Shown in pieces: positions 9,156 to 18,446 of a DNA stretch of 64,000 nt. The position numbers and the translations under genes are program-made. Below the pieces are notes generated by a model. That model made no database searches and was not told the origin of the DNA. It was given only the letters and a program-made list of their open reading frames with translations. Origin of the DNA: Salinicoccus halodurans. Lineage in GTDB: Bacteria > Bacillota > Bacilli > Staphylococcales > Salinicoccaceae. The stretch lies in contig NZ_FOTB01000006.1 of the NCBI RefSeq assembly GCF_900114445.1, forward strand, positions 124,001 through 188,000, in the 5' to 3' direction. Position 1 is the first letter of the stretch, and every line of letters starts with the position of its first letter.

Positions 9156-10166
9156 TTATAGTAAATTTGTATAAAAATTATCAAACTCGGCAAAAGACAT
9201 CTGCTGTTTATTATCACTCAATGCCATGACCGGTTCGGGATGAACTTCGGCCATAATACCATCTGCACCTGCTGCCAGAGCGCCTCTTGCACATTCCAGC
9301 ATTATTTCCTTCCGGCCGGTCGAATGAGTGACATCCACCATCACAGGAAGATGGGACGCCTGTTTTAAAAGCGGAACAGCGGAGATATCCAGAGTATTCC
9401 TCGTACTCTTTTCATACGTCCGTATGCCCCTTTCACACAGGATTACCTGCTGGTTGCCTTCAGCAAGTATATATTCAGCTGCGCACAGGAATTCCTCGAG
9501 TGTTGCACTCAGTCCCCTTTTCAGGAGAATTGGCATATCGGTTCTCCCTGCAGCTTTCAGCAACTCAAAATTTTGCATATTACGGGCGCCGATCTGAAAT
9601 ACATCCAGGTAGGGTTCTGCCAGTTCTACATGTTCAGGCGCTGTGATTTCACTAACTACAGCAATACCGTACTGTTCTCTGATTTGTGCAAGAATCTCAA
9701 GACCTTTTTCTCCGAGGCCCTGGAAATCGTAAGGGGAAGTCCTTGGTTTGAAAGCTCCGCCCCTCATGATACGCAGTCCTCTGTCGGCCAGCATCGAAGC
9801 CACAGAGGACGTCTGACGATATGACTCAACGGCACATGGTCCGAAAATATTGACCGGATCGGTTCCGCCTATTCTCAGCTCGCCTACATTGACGATAGAG
9901 TCCGATTTTTTATACTCCCTGGAAAAAAGCATTTTCTTTTCTTTGCCGCAATCGGTTAGTCCGTCGGATTCCTTGAAAAGTGACCTGAGAAGTTTTAGAA
10001 CGCATGCTTTGGAATATGTACCATTGTAATTGGATATAACATTTTGAAGATATGCCTCTTCATTTATTTCGTTTTCCATAGTCGAAACTTTATGAATACG
10101 TTCATCCAGAAGAGCCAATAATTTTTTATCTATTTCCATTAATTCATCGTCATGATTGTAACTCAT
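9156..10166 (-). CDS. aroA: 3-deoxy-7-phosphoheptulonate synthase with a degenerate chorismate mutase domain
   Basis: First step of the shikimate pathway: PEP plus erythrose-4-P to DAHP. The KDO8P/DAHP synthase barrel is intact (FGPCAVESY, MRGGAFKPRTSPYDFQGLG, QIGARNMQNFELLK, LLKRGLSATLEEF, DVTHSTGRK, GIMAEVHPEP). In B. subtilis and S. aureus an AroQ chorismate mutase domain precedes it and acts as the feedback sensor. Here that domain (about residues 1-75) keeps one helix (LLALLDERIHKV) but lacks the stretch carrying the Lys and the Asp-x-x-Arg-Glu motif, so mutase activity is probably lost. Length is 336 aa against about 358 in Bacillus. Confidence 0.92.
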   Translation of the reverse strand: MSYNHDDELMEIDKKLLALLDERIHKVSTMENEINEEAYLQNVISNYNGTYSKACVLKLLRSLFKESDGLTDCGKEKKMLFSREYKKSDSIVNVGELRIGGTDPVNIFGPCAVESYRQTSSVASMLADRGLRIMRGGAFKPRTSPYDFQGLGEKGLEILAQIREQYGIAVVSEITAPEHVELAEPYLDVFQIGARNMQNFELLKAAGRTDMPILLKRGLSATLEEFLCAAEYILAEGNQQVILCERGIRTYEKSTRNTLDISAVPLLKQASHLPVMVDVTHSTGRKEIMLECARGALAAGADGIMAEVHPEPVMALSDNKQQMSFAEFDNFYTNLL

Positions 10167-10179
10167 ATAAACACCTCAT

Positions 10180-10215
10180 AAAAAATCTAACCACATGCTC
10201 AACACATGTGGCTAG
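10180..10215 (-). terminator. Terminator after ytxH
   Basis: On the minus strand an 11-base stem (CTAGCCACATG / CATGTGGTTAG, one G-T pair) is followed by ATTTTTTAT. It ends the ytxGH transcript just before aroA. Confidence 0.8.
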
Positions 10216-10235
10216 AATATGGTCATATCATCTAA

Positions 10236-10697
10236 TTACTCGTTTTTCTCTTCATACTTGGACATGTCAACTGTTCTCGCGTCTTTAGTATGATCTTCAC
10301 TGACTTCTTCCTGAATCGCTTCTTTTTGAGCTTTCATGGCCGATTCGTCAATCGATTTTACACGATTCTTCTCATCCATCTCGCTTTTCTTAACGACAGC
10401 ATCATCTTTTTTATCTTTGATTTTGTCACGAAGCTCATTGGTTTTCTGTTCTGCTTTTTCTTTCAGGGAAGCATCAGTTTCATCACTGTTCAGGTTTTTA
10501 GAAAGCTTGTTCACCTGATCTGTAATATCATCCCGCAAAGCGTCACCGGGTTTCGGTGCAAGAAGAAGCCCGCCGATTGTTCCGACTGCCAGACCAATCA
10601 CCAAACCGATGGAAAAGTCCCTTCCAGTTGATTGATGAATCTGCTCTTCGTATTCTTCCACGCCGTGCAGATGTCGATCTCTGTTATAAGTTTCCAT
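10236..10697 (-). CDS. ytxH: YtxH-domain stress protein
   Basis: A 153-residue protein with one glycine-rich membrane helix near residues 29-48 (GLVIGLAVGTIGGLLLAPKPG), the YtxH signature. A long charged, probably helical Lys/Asp/Glu-rich tail follows. Its biochemical function is unknown. In B. subtilis ytxH belongs to a sigma-B/sigma-H stress operon. It lies 14 bases after ytxG and shares the sigma-B-like promoter upstream of that gene. No ytxJ partner follows; a terminator does. Confidence 0.85.
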   Translation of the reverse strand: METYNRDRHLHGVEEYEEQIHQSTGRDFSIGLVIGLAVGTIGGLLLAPKPGDALRDDITDQVNKLSKNLNSDETDASLKEKAEQKTNELRDKIKDKKDDAVVKKSEMDEKNRVKSIDESAMKAQKEAIQEEVSEDHTKDARTVDMSKYEEKNE

Positions 10698-10711
10698 TTC
10701 AAGACCTCCTA

Positions 10712-11272
10712 TTACTTGCGGTCGTTCAATCCTGCATTTACACGATCTTCATCCAGATTGTCATTTGTTGTAGATGATTCATTTACAGCTACAGGAAGAT
10801 TATCCGGATCTGTTTCAGAAGTTGTGGAATACTTGGTAGTATAAGCACTGTTGCGTTTCTGCCTCATCTGCCATTTGTCAGCAACTTCCATCGCTACGTT
10901 AGACCATTGTACAACCTGTGAAATTTTATCTTCATTTTGTGAAATGTTATGAGTGATGGAATTCGTCACTCTGTCCACAGAAGAATTCAAGTTTGTCATT
11001 GAGTTGCCGATTCCCTGAACAGCATCAACAACTGAATTCAGTTTTGCAGATTTACCCTGTACATCTTCTGCAAGACGGTTCGTCTTATGCAGCAGGTCTG
11101 TAGACTCTCTTGTAATACCCTGGATCTGGCCTTCCACTCCATCGAGTGTCTTAGCTACGTGATCCAGATTCTTTTTTACCGAAAATAGTACTACTGCTAA
11201 AGCAATACATAAAACTAAAAATGCTATTGCAGCAATACCGGCGGCAATATATAAAATTATTTGCCAATCCAT
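10712..11272 (-). CDS. ytxG: YtxG-like DUF948 membrane protein
   Basis: An N-terminal membrane helix (residues 6-30, ILYIAAGIAAIAFLVLCIALAVV) is followed by a coiled-coil-like DUF948 region rich in heptads (about 35-125) and a polar tail. The function is unknown; membrane-tethered coiled coil is what can be seen. It is first gene of the ytxG-ytxH pair and is preceded by GGAGGCG and, further up, a sigma-B-type promoter. Confidence 0.85.
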   Translation of the reverse strand: MDWQIILYIAAGIAAIAFLVLCIALAVVLFSVKKNLDHVAKTLDGVEGQIQGITRESTDLLHKTNRLAEDVQGKSAKLNSVVDAVQGIGNSMTNLNSSVDRVTNSITHNISQNEDKISQVVQWSNVAMEVADKWQMRQKRNSAYTTKYSTTSETDPDNLPVAVNESSTTNDNLDEDRVNAGLNDRK

Positions 11273-11319
11273 TGTAACGCCTCCATCTTCTTTTGTTATT
11301 TGTTATTCACTCTATAAAA

Positions 11320-11344
11320 TAACCCTAAACACCTGTTTGTAAAC
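11320..11344 (-). promoter_or_regulatory. Candidate sigma-B promoter of ytxGH
   Basis: On the minus strand GTTTAC (11344-11339), 13 bases, then GGGTTA (11325-11320), about 48 bases before ytxG. The sigma-B consensus is GTTTAA-N12-15-GGGWAW. B. subtilis ytxGH is sigma-B controlled, which supports the call. Confidence 0.6.
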
Positions 11345-11360
11345 ATGATTTATGCTCAAT

Positions 11361-12659
11361 TTATGAAAGCAGTTCAGTAAACCGTTTCTCGTATTTCTGA
11401 ATATCTCCTGCACCCATGAAGATTATGACAGCTTCTGAATGATCATTCAGTCGTTCTAAATCCCCTTCATTCACCAGTTCCGAGTTGGGTATAAGATCTA
11501 CAAGATCTCTACTCGACAATTTCCCTGAGTGTTCTCTCGCCGACCCGAAAATATCCACAATGTAAGCCTTATCCGATTCTGAAAGAGCTTCGGCAAAATC
11601 ATCAAGGAATGTCTCTGTACGGGAAAAAGTATGCGGCTGGAATACTGTAACTATCTCCCTTCCATCATACTTTTTACGGGCTGTCTCCAATGTCGCACTG
11701 ATTTCCTTTGGATGATGTGCATAATCATCAACGATAACCATGCCGTTCAGGAATGTCTCGCTGAATCTGCGCTTTACGCCACCGAATGTCAGGAAGGCAT
11801 CTTTGATATTACCCATATCAAGCTTTTCCAGATAACAGACTGTAATCACTGCGAGTGAATTTAATATGTGGTGGTCTCCAAACATGGGAATTGTAAACCT
11901 GTCCAGTTTTTCGCCTTCTATGAAAACATCAAAGTGTGTGCCCTTGGCATTTGTTTCAATGTTTACGGCTTTAATATCATTGTTTCCATCGATACCGTAA
12001 AACCATACTGGCACGTCCAAGGTCATACCGCGGGCGTATTCATCACCGCCATATGCGATAATACCTTTACTCACCTGCTTTGCCATATCGGTAAAAGCAT
12101 CCACTACATCATCAATACTGTCAAAATAGTCAGGATGATCAAAATCGATATTTGTTATTATTGCATAATCCGGATGGTAACTCAGAAAATGCCGCTTATA
12201 TTCACAAGATTCAAAAGCAAAATAATCACTGTTCTCAAGCCCGAACCCTGTGCCGTCGCCAATCAGGAAGTTAGTATCCACATCACCGTTCATAACATGG
12301 CTCAGCAGACCTGTGGTAGAGGTCTTTCCATGCGCTCCCGTCACGGCGATGGAGGTATACCGGCTCATGAAATCAGCCAGGAAAATATGGTACCTGATTA
12401 TCGGGTAACCTGAATCCGTCGCTTTTTTTATTTCCATATGGTCATCTTTAAAAGCGTTGCCGGCGATATAGGTGAAGCCTTCCACTACATTACTTTCATT
12501 AAAGGGCAATATTTTTATGCCTTTGTCTCTCAGCTGGTGTTCAGTAAAAACCTCACTCTCAATATCAGAACCCTGGACTTCATGTCCAAGATCATGAAGC
12601 ACCTGAGCAAGCGCACTCATACCTGCACCCTTTATCCCTATAAAATGATATTTTTCCAC
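11361..12659 (-). CDS. murC: UDP-N-acetylmuramate--L-alanine ligase
   Basis: Adds L-Ala to UDP-MurNAc in cytoplasmic peptidoglycan precursor synthesis. Mur ligase domains are in order: an N-terminal UDP-binding Rossmann segment ([16 protein letters not shown]), the ATP P-loop [11 protein letters not shown], the central [10 protein letters not shown] and [11 protein letters not shown], and a C-terminal [10 protein letters not shown]. The 432 aa length is normal. The start is GTG at 12659, consistent with the family N-terminus. It follows the SftA-like gene by 28 bases, the conserved sftA-murC linkage of Bacillus and Staphylococcus. Confidence 0.97.
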   Translation of the reverse strand: MEKYHFIGIKGAGMSALAQVLHDLGHEVQGSDIESEVFTEHQLRDKGIKILPFNESNVVEGFTYIAGNAFKDDHMEIKKATDSGYPIIRYHIFLADFMSRYTSIAVTGAHGKTSTTGLLSHVMNGDVDTNFLIGDGTGFGLENSDYFAFESCEYKRHFLSYHPDYAIITNIDFDHPDYFDSIDDVVDAFTDMAKQVSKGIIAYGGDEYARGMTLDVPVWFYGIDGNNDIKAVNIETNAKGTHFDVFIEGEKLDRFTIPMFGDHHILNSLAVITVCYLEKLDMGNIKDAFLTFGGVKRRFSETFLNGMVIVDDYAHHPKEISATLETARKKYDGREIVTVFQPHTFSRTETFLDDFAEALSESDKAYIVDIFGSAREHSGKLSSRDLVDLIPNSELVNEGDLERLNDHSEAVIIFMGAGDIQKYEKRFTELLS

Positions 12660-12687
12660 AAGTTCACCAATCTTTCTTAAAATGAGA

Positions 12688-14568
12688 TCATCCTCCGATA
12701 TTCTTCAAATGGGAGAAGACTCTTTGTTTTGAATCCTCAGGCAGCATAGCACCGTTTACACGAAGTGCTTTATTGGATGTCGGGATTTGGATCAGCATAT
12801 CATTGCCGTCCACGAGCGTCTCGCTGCCTTCGATGATATTGGATTTTTCATCTCTGAATGAAATCCGGGTCTGCATCATCTGCAACCATTCAAAGCGTAT
12901 ATTAACATCCGGACGCGTATGTTTCATAATCAGATGGATGCCCAACGGCTTACCTTTTTTCAATATCTGGACAATCGTCCTGACAGCATCCGGATTATTG
13001 TCCTCAAACAGCTGGGATAAATCATCAATTACAACTGCAATCACACTTTTCCGTGATTCGTAGTTGACTCTTTGGTTATAGCTCTCTAAATTTCTGACGT
13101 GCGCTCTTCTGAATTGATTATGCCTGTCATTCAATTCTTTGAACAGCCCACTCAATACATCCGGATCCATAATGGACTTCTGAGACTGGAACAGATGCGG
13201 CAAATCTTTATAATCATCGTAATGCGGTTTGTCTGAAGCAATGAGGATTCTGAATTCATTTGGATTATGATTCATCATCAATGAAATGAGAAGATTATCT
13301 ATGATGTTTGAAGAATCAATCTCATTATTGCCATATATCAGCATATGACCTGCCTTTTGAAGTTCGTAGCTGAAAATCTTATCATCTACAGTTTTTCCAA
13401 TAATAAATTTGAAGTCATTCTTTCTTAACTTGAGACTGCTCGAAGAAAATACTTTACTGAATGGGATATGAACTGGTTCCTGTAATGGGAATTCAATTCC
13501 TATATTACTTGTGCCTATGATCGGTGCGATAATCCTGAAACTGACAAAAGGCAGATTTGGTGCCAGGTGTTCCCTCAGGCGCACGATATTGCTCAGTCTG
13601 AATGTACGGTCCAATGATATTCCATACCGTCCTATTATCCCATTAGTTTTATAATCATAGATTTCAGCCGGGATACCAATGGCGTCAAAAGCTTCGATCA
13701 CCTGTCCTGCATGTGACGCATCTGCCTCGCCGTAATCAGCTGCCATATCACTGCCAAGCATATGTATCGAAGGCATTGTATATTTCGGACCTTGCCGTTT
13801 TGTTTCACTTTTACGGCTGTTGAGTTGTTTTTTCTTATCATATGGTGTCATGATGACGTTGTAAGGAGAAGTTGTTTTAAAAGTTTCTTTTGAATCCTCT
13901 GGAACAACTGATGTTTCTGTGCTTTCAGCCAGCTCGGGTTTCTGTTTCAGCTGCGGCTGTTCCGACTGGCTGCCCTTCAGATTATAAGGATCATCATAGC
14001 GTGCCTTTTCGCGCGCTTCCCGGCGTCTGCGCTCTTCAATGCGTTTTTGTTCTCTTTTCGCCCGCAGAAGCCTTTCCTTTTTCAGGTTTTCTATAATCGG
14101 AGAAGTATATCCCTGTTTGGCAACCTGTACATTTTTTTTATCAGCTTCAATGTAGGATAGCTCTTCCTCAGACAGATGCTGTTTATTTGTACCATGGATT
14201 GCAGAAGGCACAGGCGTTGCACCAGGTAAAGGTTTCTGTTTGCGTATTTCTTCATTTCCGTCTCCCTCTGCCTGCTCGATATGTTTCTTTGTACCATGGA
14301 CGGCAGAAGGGATTTCCCTTGCTTTTGAAATCCTGAAACTGGACTCTTTCTTCTCTGCTTTTTTCGTTTCGTCAAAAAGGGTTTTCCTCTGCTCTTTTCT
14401 GATGAAAGAAGCAGAATCGTCTTCATCCCTCATTTGTTCATTCCGATACGATTTATCATTTTCATTTTTTTCATCATCCAGATCTAAAGGGAAACGGAAG
14501 CGCTCCCTGTAATTTTTTTCATCATCCAATGCACTGTTGAATTGCCTTCTCCTTCTCGATCTATCCAT
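12688..14568 (-). CDS. Degenerate SftA/FtsK-like protein lacking Walker A
   Basis: It occupies the sftA position before murC and aligns by eye with FtsK/SpoIIIE/SftA motors. Residues 1-250 are polar and charged, with a strongly basic coiled-coil stretch ([20 protein letters not shown]) and two copies of a PSA(V/I)HGT(K/N)K motif. An alpha-domain-like region (about 262-375) and a RecA-like region (about 376-626) follow. The segment that should carry GxTGSGKS reads [14 protein letters not shown] (about 404-417), so there is no P-loop. A Walker B-like [11 protein letters not shown] remains near 512. The C-terminal gamma (DNA-orienting) winged helix is absent. The frame is intact over 626 aa, so it is not an obvious pseudogene. 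ATG at 14568 was chosen because the upstream GTG lies inside the AGGTGG ribosome site. Confidence 0.8.
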   Translation of the reverse strand: MDRSRRRRQFNSALDDEKNYRERFRFPLDLDDEKNENDKSYRNEQMRDEDDSASFIRKEQRKTLFDETKKAEKKESSFRISKAREIPSAVHGTKKHIEQAEGDGNEEIRKQKPLPGATPVPSAIHGTNKQHLSEEELSYIEADKKNVQVAKQGYTSPIIENLKKERLLRAKREQKRIEERRRREAREKARYDDPYNLKGSQSEQPQLKQKPELAESTETSVVPEDSKETFKTTSPYNVIMTPYDKKKQLNSRKSETKRQGPKYTMPSIHMLGSDMAADYGEADASHAGQVIEAFDAIGIPAEIYDYKTNGIIGRYGISLDRTFRLSNIVRLREHLAPNLPFVSFRIIAPIIGTSNIGIEFPLQEPVHIPFSKVFSSSSLKLRKNDFKFIIGKTVDDKIFSYELQKAGHMLIYGNNEIDSSNIIDNLLISLMMNHNPNEFRILIASDKPHYDDYKDLPHLFQSQKSIMDPDVLSGLFKELNDRHNQFRRAHVRNLESYNQRVNYESRKSVIAVVIDDLSQLFEDNNPDAVRTIVQILKKGKPLGIHLIMKHTRPDVNIRFEWLQMMQTRISFRDEKSNIIEGSETLVDGNDMLIQIPTSNKALRVNGAMLPEDSKQRVFSHLKNIGG

Positions 14569-14579
14569 ATGAACCACCT

Positions 14580-15176
14580 TTACTTAACTTCAAACGGCTG
14601 GGCCACTTCATAACTGTCGTCCAAAACATAGATTCCCTTAACACCGTCATCTTCAAGATTCAACTCTTTCTTAGAACAAATCATGCCCGTTGATTCCACA
14701 CCTCTGAGTCTGGAAGGTTTAATATACAGTCCGTCAGGCATTACAGCACCCACTTTTGCAACTACGACAAGCTGTCCTTCATCGACATTGGGTGCACCAC
14801 AAACAATCTGGAGCAATTCATTACCGACATCGACTTTAGTTACATTCAATTTATCTGCATCGGGATGTTTTGCTTTTTCTGTCACTCTTCCGACTACAAA
14901 CTTAGGCGATGTGTCAAATTCAATTCTCTCCTCGCCATATTCTTCAAGAACTTTATTAATCGAATCAACAATATCTTCTGTCGGTTCGATATTGACACCT
15001 TCATGCAGACTGATCTTCTTTGAAGCTTTAAATATGTTCAGGCCGATAATCTCATCGTCGTCTTTGATAACAGTCAGATCATCATGGTATTCATAAGATG
15101 GACCATCCACTTTTCTAAGGGTTACAAGCAGGACATCTCCAACATGTTCATTATTATAAGTCAGTTTCATCATCAT
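14580..15176 (-). CDS. ytpR: YtpR-like protein with a tRNA-binding (EMAP/PheT-type) domain
   Basis: An N-terminal DUF4479 region is followed by an OB-fold tRNA-binding domain (about residues 90-195), marked by [29 protein letters not shown] and [15 protein letters not shown]. This domain matches the N-terminus of PheT but there is no synthetase core. The role is unknown and presumably RNA-related. Three consecutive ATG codons (15176, 15173, 15170) follow AAGAGGTA; any may be used. It overlaps the end of ytpQ by 23 bases and ends 12 bases before the SftA-like gene. Confidence 0.9.
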   Translation of the reverse strand: MMMKLTYNNEHVGDVLLVTLRKVDGPSYEYHDDLTVIKDDDEIIGLNIFKASKKISLHEGVNIEPTEDIVDSINKVLEEYGEERIEFDTSPKFVVGRVTEKAKHPDADKLNVTKVDVGNELLQIVCGAPNVDEGQLVVVAKVGAVMPDGLYIKPSRLRGVESTGMICSKKELNLEDDGVKGIYVLDDSYEVAQPFEVK

Positions 15177-15981
15177 TACCTCTTTTATTATAGTTCCTCT
15201 GTTTACCCAGGATAAATACCGGTTTCAACCTTTTCTCACGGTAGGAGAAAGATAGCGATGTTATCGGAGTGAGCCCCTCTGCAAAGTACTGCATCATCAT
15301 CTGCGCCATAATATCATAGCCGACATTATTTTTGACATCTGCGATAATCAGTACATCCTGATGGGGCAGCCCCACCATCATCTCACCTTCACATTTTTCA
15401 TACATTTCATCAAGGAATGCTTCATTGAGGATACGCGAAGCATCATAACCGTCGTTATGGTTCACGAAATAAAAATCGTTTTCCTGTATCGTATCCTTCT
15501 TGATTTCGATTTTCAGGTTTTTAAGATTATTGCCCGCAAGCGTTCGGATATCATCGTGTCTCATGCCCAGGGAAGATGCAAGATTTTCATCAATCAGACG
15601 ATAACTTTTTTTGAAATCTATGGCATAGTAGATATCTGTTTCATTTGTATGGCTGTCTTTGACAAAAGAGACACCGCTCTTCGTCTTGTCCGGGAAACTT
15701 GTGGAACGTATTACAGGATAGATTACTGCTTGTTCGGAATCAATTTTCTCTTCTTTCATACGTTCGAGTGTCTCATCTATATAGTATACAATTTCATCTG
15801 CAAAATTGCTGTCTTTCTTAAATTTATCCATTGCCTTCGACAACGAAACATTAATCCCTTTTTTATTATCTTTGCGCTCAACTCTGAGCATCTCTTTTTC
15901 CCGATCGAACGATGTGTTGAAATCACTGCGTTTCTCCCCCAGTTTTTCAATCACTTTATCTTTCAGCTGGAAAATATTCAT
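15154..15981 (-). CDS. ytpQ: YtpQ-like DUF1444 protein
   Basis: A cytoplasmic 275-residue protein of the DUF1444 family, recognised by its place before ytpR and the conserved blocks [28 protein letters not shown] and [19 protein letters not shown]. No signal peptide or membrane helix is seen and no catalytic motif is recognised. Function is unknown. Its 3' end overlaps ytpR, so the two are probably translationally coupled. Confidence 0.87.
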   Translation of the reverse strand: MNIFQLKDKVIEKLGEKRSDFNTSFDREKEMLRVERKDNKKGINVSLSKAMDKFKKDSNFADEIVYYIDETLERMKEEKIDSEQAVIYPVIRSTSFPDKTKSGVSFVKDSHTNETDIYYAIDFKKSYRLIDENLASSLGMRHDDIRTLAGNNLKNLKIEIKKDTIQENDFYFVNHNDGYDASRILNEAFLDEMYEKCEGEMMVGLPHQDVLIIADVKNNVGYDIMAQMMMQYFAEGLTPITSLSFSYREKRLKPVFILGKQRNYNKRGNDDETDL

Positions 15982-15997
15982 GAAATTGCCTCCACTT

Positions 15998-16993
15998 CTA
16001 ATCTTTGGCAGACAGCCTTAGCATTTGGTCGCCATCTTTAATGAGCCCCATTCTTCTCAGCAGAATATAGAATATCAAAGTTAGGACTGCCGGTAAAACG
16101 ATATGGAAGACCAAAATGGATATCCAGACGTCAAATGATGCCCCCATCGTTTCCACTGCCATAATCTGTCCCACAAAACCACTTGTTCCCATTCCTGCAC
16201 CTGCAGCATTATTCTCCATTGGAAAAAACACTGTCATTATAGGCGCAATGATTGCACTCGACAGTACAGGCGGCAGGATGACAAACGGATTCAGCAGCAC
16301 ATTCGGGATTTGGAGCATGGAAGTACCGACACCAATGGAAATCAGACCTGAAATCCCATTATCCTTATACCCGGTAACCGCCAGTCCGACCATGTGGCAG
16401 CAGCAGCCAATCACTGCTGCACCGGCAGCCAGCCCACTTATATCCAACATTATAGCAAGAGCGGCGCTGGAAAGTGGCGCTGTAAGTGTTATGCCAAATA
16501 CCACTGCTACCAATATACCCATTATAAATGGTCTTTGCTCTGTAGCAAACCCAATGAATTCACCGATGCCAATCATGAAGTCTCCAATGGCCGGACCGAC
16601 GAATTTAGCAATCAGATAACCGATGACAATTGTCAGGAACGGCGTAACAATGATATCTATCTTAGTTCTGCCGGCATAGAGTCTGGCAATTTCTATTGCT
16701 GCGATACTTGTGATATAACTGCCGGCTACACCTCCCATATCATAGGCGGCATAACTGACTACCAAAGTAGAGAATATGACCAGCGGGCCAGCTTTAAGGC
16801 CATAGGCGATTGCTGCTCCGATTGCTGCTCCGGTCAGCCCCATTGCCACTGCTCCGACTTCTCTGAGTCCACTCAAGTATGGGATATAAGTACCGGCGGT
16901 ATCAATGATCAGACCGATGATCAATGAAGAAAACAAACCCAGAGCCATAAAAGCCATACCATCGATGAACCATCTGCGCATTAAATTCCTCAT
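15998..16993 (-). CDS. PfoR-like/PTS EIIC-type membrane protein
   Basis: A 331-residue polytopic protein with about ten hydrophobic segments rich in Gly/Ala/Ile (for example GLFSSLIIGLIIDTAGTYIP and GAAIGAAIAYGLKAGPLVIF). It contains CCCHMVGLAVTGYKDNG and MENNAAGAGMGTSGFVGQ, typical of the PTS_EIIC_2 / PfoR family. No EIIA or EIIB domain is fused or adjacent. Some members were described as toxin or virulence regulators, but transport of a small molecule is equally plausible. It lies 5 bases after the M42 peptidase gene, so the two are cotranscribed. Confidence 0.82.
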   Translation of the reverse strand: MRNLMRRWFIDGMAFMALGLFSSLIIGLIIDTAGTYIPYLSGLREVGAVAMGLTGAAIGAAIAYGLKAGPLVIFSTLVVSYAAYDMGGVAGSYITSIAAIEIARLYAGRTKIDIIVTPFLTIVIGYLIAKFVGPAIGDFMIGIGEFIGFATEQRPFIMGILVAVVFGITLTAPLSSAALAIMLDISGLAAGAAVIGCCCHMVGLAVTGYKDNGISGLISIGVGTSMLQIPNVLLNPFVILPPVLSSAIIAPIMTVFFPMENNAAGAGMGTSGFVGQIMAVETMGASFDVWISILVFHIVLPAVLTLIFYILLRRMGLIKDGDQMLRLSAKD

Positions 16994-16998
16994 CAGTT

Positions 16999-18078
16999 TT
17001 ATAGACCTCTTAATTCTTCCACTTTTTTAGAATTGATTCCTTTTACCAATTCTGACAGCATCGTCTTGGCGTGTAAATAATCATTATAATTGATGATTGA
17101 ATGGCTCGTATGGATGTAGCGTGCACATATACCGACCACAGCACTTATGACACCTTCTCCGGAAACATGTATGCTGCCGGCATCCGTACCGCCGGGAGAC
17201 TGGTAATACTGATGCTTGATCTCATGGGTTTCTGCAGTCTCAAGCAGGTAGTCCCGCATTGGTTTTGACAGGATCATGGTCTTGTCCATGATACGTATCA
17301 ATGTCCCCTCACCTATTTTACCCATATCTTCATTTTTGCCCAGCATGTCATTGGCCGGAGAGCAATCCACTACAAAGGCGACATCCGGTTTTACAAGATT
17401 GGAGCTGACCTTCGCTCCTCTCAGACCTACTTCCTCCTGAACATTCGCTCCTATGTAGAGATCACAGTCCAGATCGACATCTTTCAATGCTTGCAGAGTC
17501 TCGATCGCAATCAGGCATCCATATCGGTTATCCCATGCCTTGGCGAGTAATTTATCCGTCCCTTCCATCACTTGGAATTCGACATCAGGAACGACTGAGT
17601 CTCCCGGCTGTATGCCCATTTTTTCAAGTTCTTCTTTGGTATCAGCGCCAACATCAAGCAGCATATCCTTGATTTCTGTCTTGCCGCCCTTGCTCTCTTT
17701 TCTGAAATGGACCGGCACGCTGCCGATAATGCCTGTAATTTCTTTATCCTTGGAAGTCCTGACTTTGAACTTATGACTGAGCATGACATCGGTGGACCAG
17801 CCGCCCAGAGGAGCAAACTTGATCATGCCGTTTTTTGTCAGCTGTGTAATCATGAAGCCCACTTCGTCCATATGAGCCGCAACCATCACTTTCGGTGCAT
17901 TCTCTTTAACGGATTTTTTAACGGCAAAGATGCCGCCCAGACCATCAGTGATGATTTCATCAGCATATTTCTCCAATTCCGACCGCATATAAGCCCGTAT
18001 TTTATCTTCAAATCCCGGAGCACCGTGCAGTTCGGTCAATGTTTTCATTCTTTTCAGAGTTTCATCGGTAAGATTCAT
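16999..18078 (-). CDS. ytoP: M42 family metallo-aminopeptidase (YtoP-like)
   Basis: Cytoplasmic co-catalytic zinc aminopeptidase or deblocking peptidase. Metal and catalytic motifs are in order: AAHMDEVGFM (His, Asp), AWDNRYGC, the catalytic and ligand glutamates in VQEEVGLRGA, VDCSPAND, and GGTDAGSIHVSGEGV, with the final His in YIHTSHSI. Length 359 aa is normal. The ATG at 18078 is preceded by AAGGGGAA. It begins a run of closely packed minus-strand genes leading to murC. Confidence 0.94.
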   Translation of the reverse strand: MNLTDETLKRMKTLTELHGAPGFEDKIRAYMRSELEKYADEIITDGLGGIFAVKKSVKENAPKVMVAAHMDEVGFMITQLTKNGMIKFAPLGGWSTDVMLSHKFKVRTSKDKEITGIIGSVPVHFRKESKGGKTEIKDMLLDVGADTKEELEKMGIQPGDSVVPDVEFQVMEGTDKLLAKAWDNRYGCLIAIETLQALKDVDLDCDLYIGANVQEEVGLRGAKVSSNLVKPDVAFVVDCSPANDMLGKNEDMGKIGEGTLIRIMDKTMILSKPMRDYLLETAETHEIKHQYYQSPGGTDAGSIHVSGEGVISAVVGICARYIHTSHSIINYNDYLHAKTMLSELVKGINSKKVEELRGL

Positions 18079-18149
18079 TTTTATTCCCCTTTAAAATTCT
18101 ATTTTTATTACTCTCTATGTTAAACTGACTCTGATGGGAGGATTCATTT

Positions 18150-18446
18150 ATGTCAAAATACATTAAATTTTTAACTGCATTTTTTGTAATCTCCATACCG
18201 GCGTTCATATGGTTTAGGAAACACCAGCCGATTAACCCTCAGGAAATCATCAGGCAGCTGCACATACAGTTTGAAAATGTGTCGTTCATTTCCATAGACT
18301 ATCAGACGAGTACCAGAAAGCTGCTCGGCATGAATTGTGAAGTCTATACGGGGCTTCTGCATGTTAAAAAAGACGGAAACACCGAACGCTACCATTTCAT
18401 TGCCGATGCATTCACTGGAGAAATCATAGAGATTACTTCTTTGTAA
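18150..18446 (+). CDS. Small membrane-anchored PepSY-like protein (YtzB-like)
   Basis: A 98-residue product with an N-terminal hydrophobic segment (residues 5-22, IKFLTAFFVISIPAFIWF) and an extracytoplasmic PepSY-like half ending in YHFIADAFTGEIIEI, the typical PepSY terminal strand. It has a good ribosome site (TGGGAGGA). It resembles B. subtilis YtzB, whose function is unknown. PepSY domains elsewhere inhibit peptidases, and an M42 peptidase is divergently adjacent, but that link is only suggestive. Its 3' end overlaps the convergent lyase gene by 14 bases. Confidence 0.8.
   Translation: MSKYIKFLTAFFVISIPAFIWFRKHQPINPQEIIRQLHIQFENVSFISIDYQTSTRKLLGMNCEVYTGLLHVKKDGNTERYHFIADAFTGEIIEITSL

Noticed and set aside
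16116-16927. Long plus-strand frames opposite the PfoR-like gene
   Set aside because: They are shadows of a Gly/Ala/Ile-rich membrane protein. The products lack any recognisable domain and the minus-strand gene has good start and neighbours.
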